Shown here one piece after another: positions 9,177 through 18,500 of a stretch of DNA of 64,000 bases. Within the stretch, counting starts at the first letter, position 1. Every line of letters begins with the position of its first letter. Position numbers and translations under genes: made by a program. The notes under the pieces were generated by a model. That model made no database searches. It saw nothing but the letters and a program-made list of their open reading frames with translations, and was not told the DNA's origin. Origin of the DNA: Rhizobium sp. (GTDB taxonomy: Bacteria; Pseudomonadota; Gammaproteobacteria; Burkholderiales; Thiobacillaceae); the NCBI GenBank assembly GCA_019459285.1, contig JAIBEL010000045.1, positions 58,149 to 122,148 of the forward strand, in the 5' to 3' direction.

Positions 9177-9518
9177 TATGGGTACCCGCGAGTGGTTCGT
9201 CGTCCACCACACCGACTGCGGCATGGAACCTTCACCGACGACGTCATGCGCAAGCTGCTGCGCAGCAGCCTCAAGACCGCCAGCGTCGACGCCAGCGGCT
9301 GGCACGATGCGGGTGGCGGCGGCGGTTCGCCCGGAGGCGAGCACATCAGCTGGCTCACTATCCCCAACCAGGAGCAGAGCGTGCTCGAGGACGTGCAGCA
9401 CATCCGCAACCATCCGCTGGTACCCGGAAACATCCCCATCTACGGCTACATCTACGACGTGAAGAGCGGCAAGCTGGTCGAGGTACCGGCCGCCACTGCG
9501 GCAGGCCGGGCGCGATAG
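9177..9518 (+). pseudogene. Truncated, frameshifted beta-carbonic anhydrase
   Basis: The frame from 9179 reads [17 protein letters not shown], the zinc-site segment of a beta-class carbonic anhydrase (HxxC with the downstream Cys). It then breaks. The +1 frame continues [18 protein letters not shown] and later [20 protein letters not shown] and [19 protein letters not shown] to the stop at 9516-9518. Restoring one A in 'atggaacctt' near 9228-9233 would rejoin the frames. The N-terminal half, including the first zinc Cys, is missing altogether, so this is a pseudogene even if the frameshift were a sequencing error. It abuts the promoter side of the integrase-arm fusion gene, which suggests that insertion or rearrangement there removed its 5' half. 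Confidence 0.85.
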
Positions 9519-9644
9519 CAGCAGCGGACGGCGGCGGTTTGCACACGCAGCCTTCCGCCGCCTCACTCCGTGCCGGGCGTATCGTGTGGATGGCAACCCG
9601 CTCCTTTGACGAGGCCACCTCAAGGACCGCCTCGGGTACACATT

Positions 9645-10103
9645 TTATCGCGGCACCACCCGGGCGTTCTCGCCGCTGCCCTCAACGCGCACGCGCATGC
9701 CTTCCCGCAGGCGGCCATCCGCCGGCTGCGTAATCGTGACGCGCCCTCCGGTTACCATGTCAACGGTGACCCGCTGTGCCTCCTTTTTAGCGATTTTGCT
9801 CTGGGCATAGGTACCTGCCGCACCGCCCAACACCGCACCCGCCACCGTGGCCGTGGTACTGTCGCCCATTCCCGAGCCAAGCAGACCGCCCGCCACCGCG
9901 CCCACGGCCGTACCCACCCCCAGCTTGTATTTGTCGTCCACCTGGATGTTTTCCAGCTGGGCAATGGTCCCGTTACGGTCCGACTGGCTCGCGCTCGTGC
10001 CGCCGGTCTCTCCGTATTTCGTTCCGCCCAGGCTGCCCATCTCCGCACAGCCCCCGATCAAGGCGAGCGACAACAACACCGGCAATACATTCCTCTGGTT
10101 CAT
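9645..10103 (-). CDS. Outer-membrane lipoprotein with glycine-zipper domain
   Basis: A 152-residue lipoprotein with signal MNQRNVLPVLLSLALIGGC; LIGGC is the lipobox, with lipidated Cys19. The region VGTAVGAVAGGLLGSGMGDS is a glycine zipper of the SlyB/Pcp (Rick_17kDa) type, which forms a hairpin in the outer membrane. The C-terminal VTVDMVTGGRVTITQPADG and RVRVEGSGENARVV part resembles the small beta-domain of such proteins. GAGGAG precedes the start. It is divergent from the MscS gene and probably supports envelope integrity. The exact family member is uncertain. Confidence 0.85.
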   Translation of the reverse strand: MNQRNVLPVLLSLALIGGCAEMGSLGGTKYGETGGTSASQSDRNGTIAQLENIQVDDKYKLGVGTAVGAVAGGLLGSGMGDSTTATVAGAVLGGAAGTYAQSKIAKKEAQRVTVDMVTGGRVTITQPADGRLREGMRVRVEGSGENARVVPR

Positions 10104-10235
10104 GTTCGACTCCTCAAATTTTCCCTAAGAGTCCACTATAGGAAACCGCCGCACGCCCGCGCGTGGTTCGGGAAGATTGATGCGCCGCTTTCCAATAGAA
10201 TCCCGAGAGACATTCCTATCCTTACTTCACCCTTC

Positions 10236-11330
10236 ATGAACGATCTGATCCAACGAATCGGTCTCGACTTCCTTGCCTCGTCCTGGCTCCCTCAGGTACT
10301 GACGATCCTCGGCGCCGTCGCCCTGGTCAACATCGGCGCCCATTACCTGCTGCGTCGCATCGAAACAATCGCCGCACGCACCGCAACCGTCTGGGACGAC
10401 GCGTTGATCAAGGCCACGCGCAAACCCCTCACGCTCATTCTGTGGGTGACCGGCGCAACCTACGCCATCCAGATCGTGCATCAGCATCTCGGTACCCCCG
10501 TCCACGACTTCGTGCTGCCGGCCCGCAACACGCTTGTCATCATCGCGCTAGCCTGGTTCCTGCTGCGGCTGATCCGACATGCTTCCCACAACGCCCTTGC
10601 CCGCAGCGCGGCGATGGAAACCGGGATGGACTACACCACGGTCGATGCCCTCTCCAAACTGGGTCGTTTCTCGGTTGTCGTCCTCGCAGCCCTGGTCATT
10701 CTGCAAACCCTCGGATTCAGCATCTCCGGCGTGCTGGCGTTTGGCGGCATCGGCGGCATCGCGGTGGGCTTCGCCGCCAAGGACATGCTGGCCAATTTCT
10801 TCGGCGGCCTCACCATCTACCTGGACCGGCCGTTCACGGTGGGCGAATGGATCCGCTCGCCCGACCACCAGATCGAGGGCACGGTGGAATACATCGGCTG
10901 GCGCCACACCCGCGTACGCGCCTTCAACAAGAACCCGATCTACGTGCCCAACGCGCTGTTCACCACCATCGTGGTGGAAAATCCTACCCGCATGACCAAC
11001 CGGCGCATCAAGGAAACCATCGGTATCCGCTATGCCGACCTCGACAAGATGGCCCCCATCGTCGCCGATGTGAAGGCCATGTTGCAGGGCCACCCCGAGA
11101 TCGACACCGGTGCCACGCTCATCGTCAACTTCAACCAGTTTGCTGCGTCGTCGCTGGATTTCTTCATCTACACCTTCACCAAAACCGTCGAGTGGGTGCA
11201 CTACCACGAGGTCAAGCAGGACGTGCTGCTGAAAATCGCGGCCATCATCCAGACGCATGGCGCGGAGATCGCCTTCCCCACCCGCACCGTGCATCTCGAA
11301 TCGGCCGCCGCAGAAGCCGCGGCCGACTAG
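10236..11330 (+). CDS. Small-conductance mechanosensitive channel, MscS family
   Basis: A 364-residue integral membrane protein with about five hydrophobic segments. The pore-lining helix and following beta domain are well conserved: SGVLAFGGIGGIAVGFAAKD, then MLANFFGGLTIYLDRPFTVGEWI, and later YVPNALFTTIVVENPTRMTNRR. MscS channels open under membrane tension to release solutes on hypo-osmotic shock. The ATG at 10236 is used because the frame upstream (to 9570) overlaps the divergent lipoprotein gene. Length fits the YbdG/YnaI-like mid-size class rather than the 286-aa E. coli MscS. It lies close to a cyclic-glucan synthase, another hypo-osmotic adaptation gene. Confidence 0.92.
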   Translation: MNDLIQRIGLDFLASSWLPQVLTILGAVALVNIGAHYLLRRIETIAARTATVWDDALIKATRKPLTLILWVTGATYAIQIVHQHLGTPVHDFVLPARNTLVIIALAWFLLRLIRHASHNALARSAAMETGMDYTTVDALSKLGRFSVVVLAALVILQTLGFSISGVLAFGGIGGIAVGFAAKDMLANFFGGLTIYLDRPFTVGEWIRSPDHQIEGTVEYIGWRHTRVRAFNKNPIYVPNALFTTIVVENPTRMTNRRIKETIGIRYADLDKMAPIVADVKAMLQGHPEIDTGATLIVNFNQFAASSLDFFIYTFTKTVEWVHYHEVKQDVLLKIAAIIQTHGAEIAFPTRTVHLESAAAEAAAD

Positions 11331-11636
11331 CGGCACGCGTCGCTCGCGGCGGCTTTTACGGGCGGCGCGGACCACATGCTCGCCTGCAGCCCAGTCCAGC
11401 CGCGGAGGCTGGTCGCCCGCCTTGCCAAGATGTGCCCTGCTCCTCATACTGGCCTGACGAATTGGTCTTTTGGTCAGTCTCCTCCTGCCCCCAGCGGGCA
11501 CTCTGTCGGCTTTCCTCATTGGCATCATTACCGCGCGCCCGGGCGCGGCTGCCGCAGTTCCACTGCGATCTTTCGCCTATCCACCCATGCCAGCGCACGG
11601 CTTCATCGTGCCCCGGTCATCATGAGGAATCACGCC
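11331..11636. other. Intergenic leader of infA, no gene recognised
   Basis: About 300 bp between the mscS stop and infA. It holds a perfect 14-bp GC palindrome CGCGCCCGGGCGCG near 11533-11552 and scattered stop codons in all frames. It probably carries the infA promoter and leader. I could not place a confident promoter. Confidence 0.4.
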
Positions 11637-11903
11637 ATGGCAAAAGAAGAACTTGTAGAAATGGAAGGCGTCGTCAACGAAGTCCTCCCGCAAACCCGCT
11701 TCCGCGTCACGCTGGACAACGGCTTTGAAATCACCGCCTACGCCTCCGGCAAAATGCGCAAGCACCGCATTCGCATCCTGGCCGGCGACAAGGTCACCAT
11801 CGAAATGTCGCCCTACGACCTCACCAAGGGCCGCATCAATTTCCGCCACAAGGACACCCACGTCCAGGCGCCACGGCCGGCCACGTTCAGAAAATTCAAC
11901 TGA
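11637..11903 (+). CDS. infA: Translation initiation factor IF-1
   Basis: An 88-residue S1-fold RNA-binding protein: [40 protein letters not shown] and [20 protein letters not shown], the full IF-1 signature. IF-1 occupies the ribosomal A site during initiation. GAGGA lies 9 nt before the ATG at 11637. It is not in a ribosomal-protein operon, and betaproteobacteria often carry a second, stand-alone infA, so this is likely the paralogue. Its stop overlaps the next start (TGATG), giving a two-gene unit with the CxxC protein. Confidence 0.95.
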   Translation: MAKEELVEMEGVVNEVLPQTRFRVTLDNGFEITAYASGKMRKHRIRILAGDKVTIEMSPYDLTKGRINFRHKDTHVQAPRPATFRKFN

Positions 11904-12208
11904 TGCAAGGGCAGGCGGCCATGCATGAAACCGATTCGCCTACCGCTCCTGTGCGCGAAGTCGCCAAGCCGCATCCTGTCGGCGTCTGCAAGGCCTGCGG
12001 CGCCATCACCTACCGCAAGGAATCCGTCGGCCAGCGCTGCATCCGCATCCGGCGCGGGGCGCGCTGCAGCGGCATCGTTGCCGTCGCCACGCGCGACGCC
12101 TGCTGGAAACAATGTACGAGCTGCAACGGCATCGGAAAACGCGACACCGTCCCCTGTACCTACTGCCGTGGCATCGGCTGGAACCTGGCCAAACCGTGGA
12201 GTCTTTGA
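11903..12208 (+). CDS. Small CxxC zinc-ribbon-like protein coupled to infA
   Basis: 101 residues with four cysteine groups: CKACGAITYRKESVGQRC, a Cys in RGARCSGI, then CTSCNGIGK and CTYCRGIGW. The last two match the CxxCxGxG repeat of the DnaJ zinc domain. The protein should bind one or two zinc ions; there are no membrane segments. The ATG at 11903 shares its A with the infA TGA, so translation is probably coupled. An internal ATG at 11921 is an alternative start. I do not recognise the family. The pairing with an IF-1 paralogue hints at an RNA- or ribosome-linked role, which is inference. Confidence 0.7.
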   Translation: MQGQAAMHETDSPTAPVREVAKPHPVGVCKACGAITYRKESVGQRCIRIRRGARCSGIVAVATRDACWKQCTSCNGIGKRDTVPCTYCRGIGWNLAKPWSL

Positions 12209-12569
12209 CACTGCGCACAATCGAACCCGCCGATTACAGCGTCGGGCTCCCGGGCAACCCCTCTCCACCCCAGTTTCTCCTTATCCGGCCGTGAGTGGTT
12301 CGCGGCATCCCGGCATGGCCGTCGGGCGGCGGTGCTTGTTGGGACGGTGCGCCATACGAGGAAGGGGTGGGTGCGGGGTGCGCATTGCACTATGCTGATA
12401 CAGGAGGATCGATCCTCCTGACCAATTCGCCCATCTGCTCGGCCCGCGCGGCCGCGTATTCGGGGGACGGCGAGTTTACATCGCAGTCGAGAAGGTACGA
12501 ACCCGGGCAGCCGTTTCCCCCATGGGGCCGCTGCCCGGTCCATCCAGCAATCGGCTTACCGGTAAGAGA
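12209..12569. other. Leader region of the cyclic-glucan synthase gene
   Basis: This stretch of about 360 bp holds no convincing gene. A minus-strand frame (12390-12623) overlaps the synthase start and has no recognisable domain. The region contains a perfect 20-bp palindrome (12401-12420), with TATGCT-like sequence just 5' of it that could be a -10 element. It probably contains the promoter and operator of the downstream giant gene. Confidence 0.4.
12401..12420. promoter_or_regulatory. Perfect 20-bp palindrome, candidate operator
   Basis: CAGGAGGATCGATCCTCCTG is its own reverse complement. With no spacer it suits a dimeric DNA-binding protein better than an RNA hairpin. It lies 150 bp upstream of the glucan synthase start and just downstream of a TATGCT sequence (12391-12396) that could serve as a -10 box. 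No regulator can be named. Confidence 0.5.
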
Positions 12570-15500
12570 ATGCTCCATCACTTGAAAACCAGCGACAGTC
12601 GTTTCTCCCGTTGTATTCTCCAACTCAGAGCAAGCCTGCGCGACGGCGGCATCCCCATCCAGCAGTCCTTCGATGAGCCGCCGCTACGCGCGGAATTATT
12701 CAATGCCGACCAGATGGAGCAGCGGGGCAAGCGGCTCGCTGCCATGCACACGTTGACGCAGGAACGCCCGCACGATCAGATCCTGCCGCGTCTGGCTGCG
12801 AATGAAGCGATCCTGATCGGCGTCTGCGGCCGGCTCACGGCAGCGGTGAAAGCCAACCAGCAGATCACGCCGGCCAGCGAATGGCTGCTCGACAACTTCT
12901 ATCTGGTCGAGGAGCAGATCCGCACCGCCCGGCGCCACTTCCCCAAGGGCTACAGCCGCGAATTGCCGCGGTTGAGGAACGGCCCTTCGGCTGGATTGCC
13001 GCGGGTGTATGACATCGCGCTGGAAGTCATTTCGCACGGCGACGGCCGGGTGGACGCAGAAAGTCTCAGCCGTTTCGTCGCCGCCTACCAGACGGTCAGC
13101 CCGCTCAAGCTGGGCGAGTTGTGGGCCATCCCCATCATGCTGCGGCTGGCCTTGATCGAGAATCTGCGTCGCGTTGCCGTTCGTATCGCCGCCGGCCGGG
13201 TCGACCGCGATATCGCAAGCAGCTGGGCAGAACTGATGACGGCCACCGCGGAGAAAGATCCGAAAAGCCTGGTGCTCGTGATCGCGGACATGGCGCGCTC
13301 GCATCCGCCGATGTCGACCCCATTCGTATCGGAATTCACGCGCCGGCTGCAAGGGCAGGGCCTTGCCCTTGCATTGCCGCTGACCTGGATCGAGCAGGTT
13401 CTGGCCGAGTCGGGACAGACCATCGAGCAATTGGTGCAATCGGGAAACCAGCAGCAGGCCGCCGACCAGGTTTCCATCAGCAACAGCATCGGCAGCCTGC
13501 GCTTCCTGGGCTCGATGGATTGGCGCGAGTTCGTCGAAACCATGAGTATTGTCGAGCAAACCCTGCGCGACGATCCCGCCGGTGCCTACGCGGGGATGGA
13601 CTTTGCCAGCCGCGACCGCTATCGCCATGCGATCGAAAAAATCGCGAAGCGGAGCCCACTCCCGGAGGCCGAGGTGGCCCGGCGCGCGATCCAGCTCGCC
13701 CAGGAAGCGCAGGCCGCGCAGCCGGAAACCGACGCGCGCATGACGCATGTCGGCTATTACCTGGTTGGCCGGGGCGTGAACACACTCGAAGCGCGGTCGC
13801 AGATGCGCCATTCTGCTGCGGGCATGCTCGCAAATCTGGTGAAGCCGCGTCCATTGGCCGTGTATCTCGGTGCAATCGCGCTGCTCACGCTGCTCTTCAG
13901 CGCAGGCCTGCTGGCAATGGCGCATGCCCGGGGCGTATCCCCCGACTGGCTGTTGCCGATCGGTCTGCTGGCACTGCTGTCCACCAGCCAGCTGGCGCAC
14001 GCCCTGGTGAATTGGGTGGCAACCTTATGGGTGCCGCCGCATCCGCTGCCGCGTATGGATTTTTCCGCAGGAATTCCCGCGCAATCTCGGACGCTGGTCG
14101 TCGTGCCGACTATGCTCACCGATCCCCAGAACGTCGACGACCTGGTCGAGGCGCTGGAAGTGCGCTTTCTGGCGAATCGGGACAGCAATCTGCATTTCGG
14201 CCTGCTGACCGACTTTCGCGATGCGAACGAAGAAATGCTGGCGGGGGATGAGCCGCTGTTGCAGCTGGCCCAGGCACGCATCGAGGCGCTGAACGAAAAA
14301 TATGGCGGGGAAACGAGCCTGTTTTTTCTCTTTCACCGTCCGCGCCGCTGGAATCCGCAGGCGCGTGTCTGGATGGGCTACGAACGCAAACGCGGCAAGC
14401 TGTCCGACTTGAATGCCTTGCTGCGCGGCGACACCCACGATAAAGCCGGCGAACGGTTCTCGCGCATCGTCGGCGATACAACCTGCCTTCTGGACGTAAA
14501 GTACGTCATCACCCTGGACACGGACACGCAACTCCCGCGCGACGTTGCACGCGAATTGGTGGGGGCCATGGCGCATCCGCTGAATCGTCCCCGCTACGAC
14601 GAAGAACTGCAGCGCGTCAGCGAGGGGTACGGCATTCTCCAGCCGCGCGTCAGCGTGAGCCTGGCAGGCGCAAACCGCTCGCGCTACGCGCGCCTGAACG
14701 GGGGCGAGCCAGGCATCGACCCCTACACCCGCGCCATCTCGGACGTCTACCAGGACGTGTTCGGTGAAGGCTCGTTTATCGGCAAGGGCATCTATGAGGT
14801 GGACACATTCGAGCGGGTGCTGAACGATCGCTTTCCCGAGAATCGCATTCTCAGCCACGATCTGCTGGAAGGCTGTTATGTGCGTGCCGGCTTGTTGAGC
14901 GACGTGCATCTGTATGAGGATTACCCGGCGCATTACAGCACGGACGTGAGCCGCCGTCATCGGTGGATACGCGGCGACTGGCAATTGCCAGGATGGCTGT
15001 TGCCGCGCGTCCCGGGGCCCGGCAAGCGCCGGCTGAAGAACCCGCTGTCGTGGCTATCGCAATGGAAACTGTTCGACAATCTGCGGCGCAGCCTCGTGCC
15101 CATGGCAGTGACGCTGCTGCTGCTGTTGGGCTGGACGATGCTCGACTCGCCCGGATTATGGACCCTGGCAGTAATCGGCATCTTCCTGATCCCGCCTCTG
15201 ATTGCCTCGGTGATGGAACTCTTCCACAAGCCGCAGGAGGTGCGACCGGGCCAGCATCTGGCCACCATGCTCGACGCGGCCAGCCAGCGTCTGACGCAGG
15301 CGGCCTTCACCCTGGCCTGCCTGCCCTTCGAAGCCTGGTTCAGCCTCGACGCGATCGTGCGCACGATCAGACGCATGCTGTTCAGTCGCCGCCGGCTCCT
15401 CGAATGGAATCCATCAGGCGAGGCAGCCCGCAGCAATCGCACCGACTTCGCCGCCGCTTTGCGCGCAATGTGGATCGCCCCGTCGATCGCCCTTGTCACC

Positions 15501-18500
15501 CTGCTCGTTCTCCTGCTGTTCAAGCCCATGGTGCTGTTGGCGGCTGCCCCAATCCTGCTGCTGTGGCTGGCCTCGCCTGCGATCGTCTGGTGGACCGGGC
15601 AGCCGCTCGCGCGCCGCGAAGCGCAGCTGACACCCGAGCAGACCGTCTTCCTGCGGAAAGTGTCGCGCAAGACCTGGGCATTCTTCGAGACGTTTGTCGG
15701 CCCGGAAGATCATTGGCTGCCACCCGACAACTATCAGGAATATCGCGGCGCCGCCGTGGCGCATCGCACCTCGCCAACCAACATAGGGATGGCGCTGCTC
15801 GCGAATTTGACGGCCTACGACTTCGGCTATATCCCGGCCGGACAACTTGTCGAGCGCACGGCACATACGCTCGACACCATGAACAATCTGGCACGGTATC
15901 GCAACCACTTCTTCAACTGGTACGACACGCAAACGCTCCAACCCCTGCATCCGTCTTATGTTTCGACGGTGGACAGCGGCAACCTTGCAGGCCACCTGCT
16001 GACCTTGCGGGTGGGCCTGCTCGCACTTGCCGATGACAGGATCGGGGGCGCACCCTGGCTCGACGGATTGCACGACACGCTGAGGGTTTTGGTGGACGCT
16101 GCCGGAAGTCACCCAACTGGACTGCTTGCCCGATTGCAGGCGGATATCGAGGCAGCAAGCCAATCGGGTCCCACCACGCTCGCGCTGGCATGGCAGTACC
16201 TCGACCAGCTGGCGAAGCGCGCGTCGGAGTTTGCCGACAGCCCCGAGGCCGTCTTGCGGAAGCCGACTCAAACCGGGCGTGCACGCGGGCCGGCCGAGGA
16301 AAGACGGCATGCGGACACCGCGCTGTACCTGGAGGCAGATGAGGATTCCGCGCATCACCCTACCCTGGATCACGCCAGCGCCGTCGTCTCCGAGATCACC
16401 TCCGAAAGCGATACGGGCTGGTGGGCGCGGGCGCTGGCGAGGCAATGCCATGCCGCCCTCGACGACTTGTCGTTTCTCGCACCCTGGCTGTTACTGCCGG
16501 CCGCACCGGACGAACTCGGCGAGGATCTCGGACTCGGTGCCATCCCGACCCTGCGGGAATTGGCACGCATCGAGGACAGATGCATGCCGACCATCGAGCG
16601 GCGACTCGGCGCGTCCCCGACGCCGGCCGAACGCGAGTGGCTGCATGCTTTTCGACAATGCATTACGCTGGCTGGCCAGCGCGCATCCGAACGGATTGCG
16701 ACAATCGAACATCTTGCGCAGCAAGCAGGCACGTTTGCGAACATGGCGTATGACTTCCTGTACGACAAGACGTCACGCCTGCTGGCGATCGGGTACAACG
16801 TAGACGAACTGCGGCGCGACACGAGCTACTACGACCTGCTGGCTTCGGAAGCGCGATTGATCAACTTCGTCGCGATTGCGCAGGGGCAAGTCCCGCAGGA
16901 GAGCTGGTTTGCCCTGGGGCGCCTGCTCACAACCGCTGGCGGTGAACCGGTACTTTTATCGTGGAGCGGCTCGATGTTCGAGTATCTGATGCCGCTCCTG
17001 GTGATGCCCAACTTTGACAATACCCTGCTCGACCAGACCTACAAGGCGGCGGTGGCGCGACAGATCGACTACGGGCGGCAGCTCGGCGTTCCGTGGGGCA
17101 TGTCGGAATCCGGCTACAACCTGGTCGATGTCCATTTCAACTACCAGTACCGGGCGTTTGGCGTGCCCGGCCTGGGACTCAAACGCGGGCTCGCCGACGA
17201 TCTGGTCATCGCACCCTATGCCACAGTGCTGGCGCTGATGGTGGCGCCCGAAGCCGCGTGCCTGAACCTGCAGCGGCTCAGCGCAGAAGGACTGGAAGGA
17301 AAATTCGGTTTCTATGAAGCCGTCGACTACACCCCGTCACGGCAGCGGCGCGGCGAATCGAAAGCGGTGGTGCGGTCCTATATGGCGCATCACCAGGGAA
17401 TGAGCCTGCTCTCGCTTGCCTATCTGCTGCTGGATCGCCCGATGCAGAAACGCTTCGAGTCGGACCCGCTGTTCCAGGCAACCCTGCTGCTGCTCCAGGA
17501 GCGGGTTCCCAGGGCCACGGCGCTGTTCCCGCAGACCGCCCAGCTATCCGACATCCGCCCGACTGCCGCTGCTGTGGAAGCGCCGATACGCGTGTTCAGC
17601 AGCGCTAATACGCCGACACCGGAAGTACAGCTGTTGTCCAATGGCCGCTACCACGTCATGATCACCAACGCCGGCGGCGGCTACAGCCGCTGGAAGGATC
17701 TCGCCGTCACCCGCTGGCGCGAGGACACGACATGCGATGCCTGGGGCACGTTCTGTTATCTGCGCGACGAGCGCAGCGGCGAAGTCTGGTCGACCGCGTA
17801 TCAACCGACGCTGAAACAGCCACAGCATTACGAAGTGATTTTCTCCGAAGGCCGTGCAGAATTCCGCCGCCGCGACGAAGACTTCGAGACGCATACCGAT
17901 ATCGTGGTATCGCCGGAAGACGACATCGAACTACGCCGCGTGCACATTACCAACCGCGCCCCCACACGCCGCACCATCACGGTGACGAGTTACGCGGAAG
18001 TGGTGCTGTCCGTACCTGCCGCTGATGCGCTGCACCCGGCCTTCAGCAATCTGTTCGTGCAGACCGAAATCGTCGAACAGCGCCACGCGATACTCTGCAC
18101 GCGCCGGCCGCGCTCGCGAACCGAGCCCACGCCGTGGATGTTCCACCTGATGGCAGCGCACGGCGCAGACATCGATACCGTGTCCTATGAGACGGATCGC
18201 ATGCAATTCATTGGCCGCGGCCACACCGTCGCCGACCCGCAAGCACTGGGCAACAGGCCATCGGGCGTGCTGTCAGGCAGCCAGGGATCGGTGCTGGATC
18301 CGATTGTCGCCATCCGCTACACCGTCACGCTCGATCCGGATCAGACGATCGCCATCGATATGGTGAGCGGCATGGCAGACACCCGCGATGCTGCATTGGG
18401 CCTGGTCGAAAAATATCAGGATCGGCGGCTCGCGGACCGCGTCTTCGATCTGGCCTGGACGCACGCCCAGGTGGTATTGCGCCAGCTCAATGCCAGCGAA

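Noticed and set aside
12390-12623. 77-codon minus-strand frame upstream of and overlapping the glucan synthase start
   Set aside because: No domain, no clear ribosome site and overlap with the synthase start; kept only as a note in the leader region.
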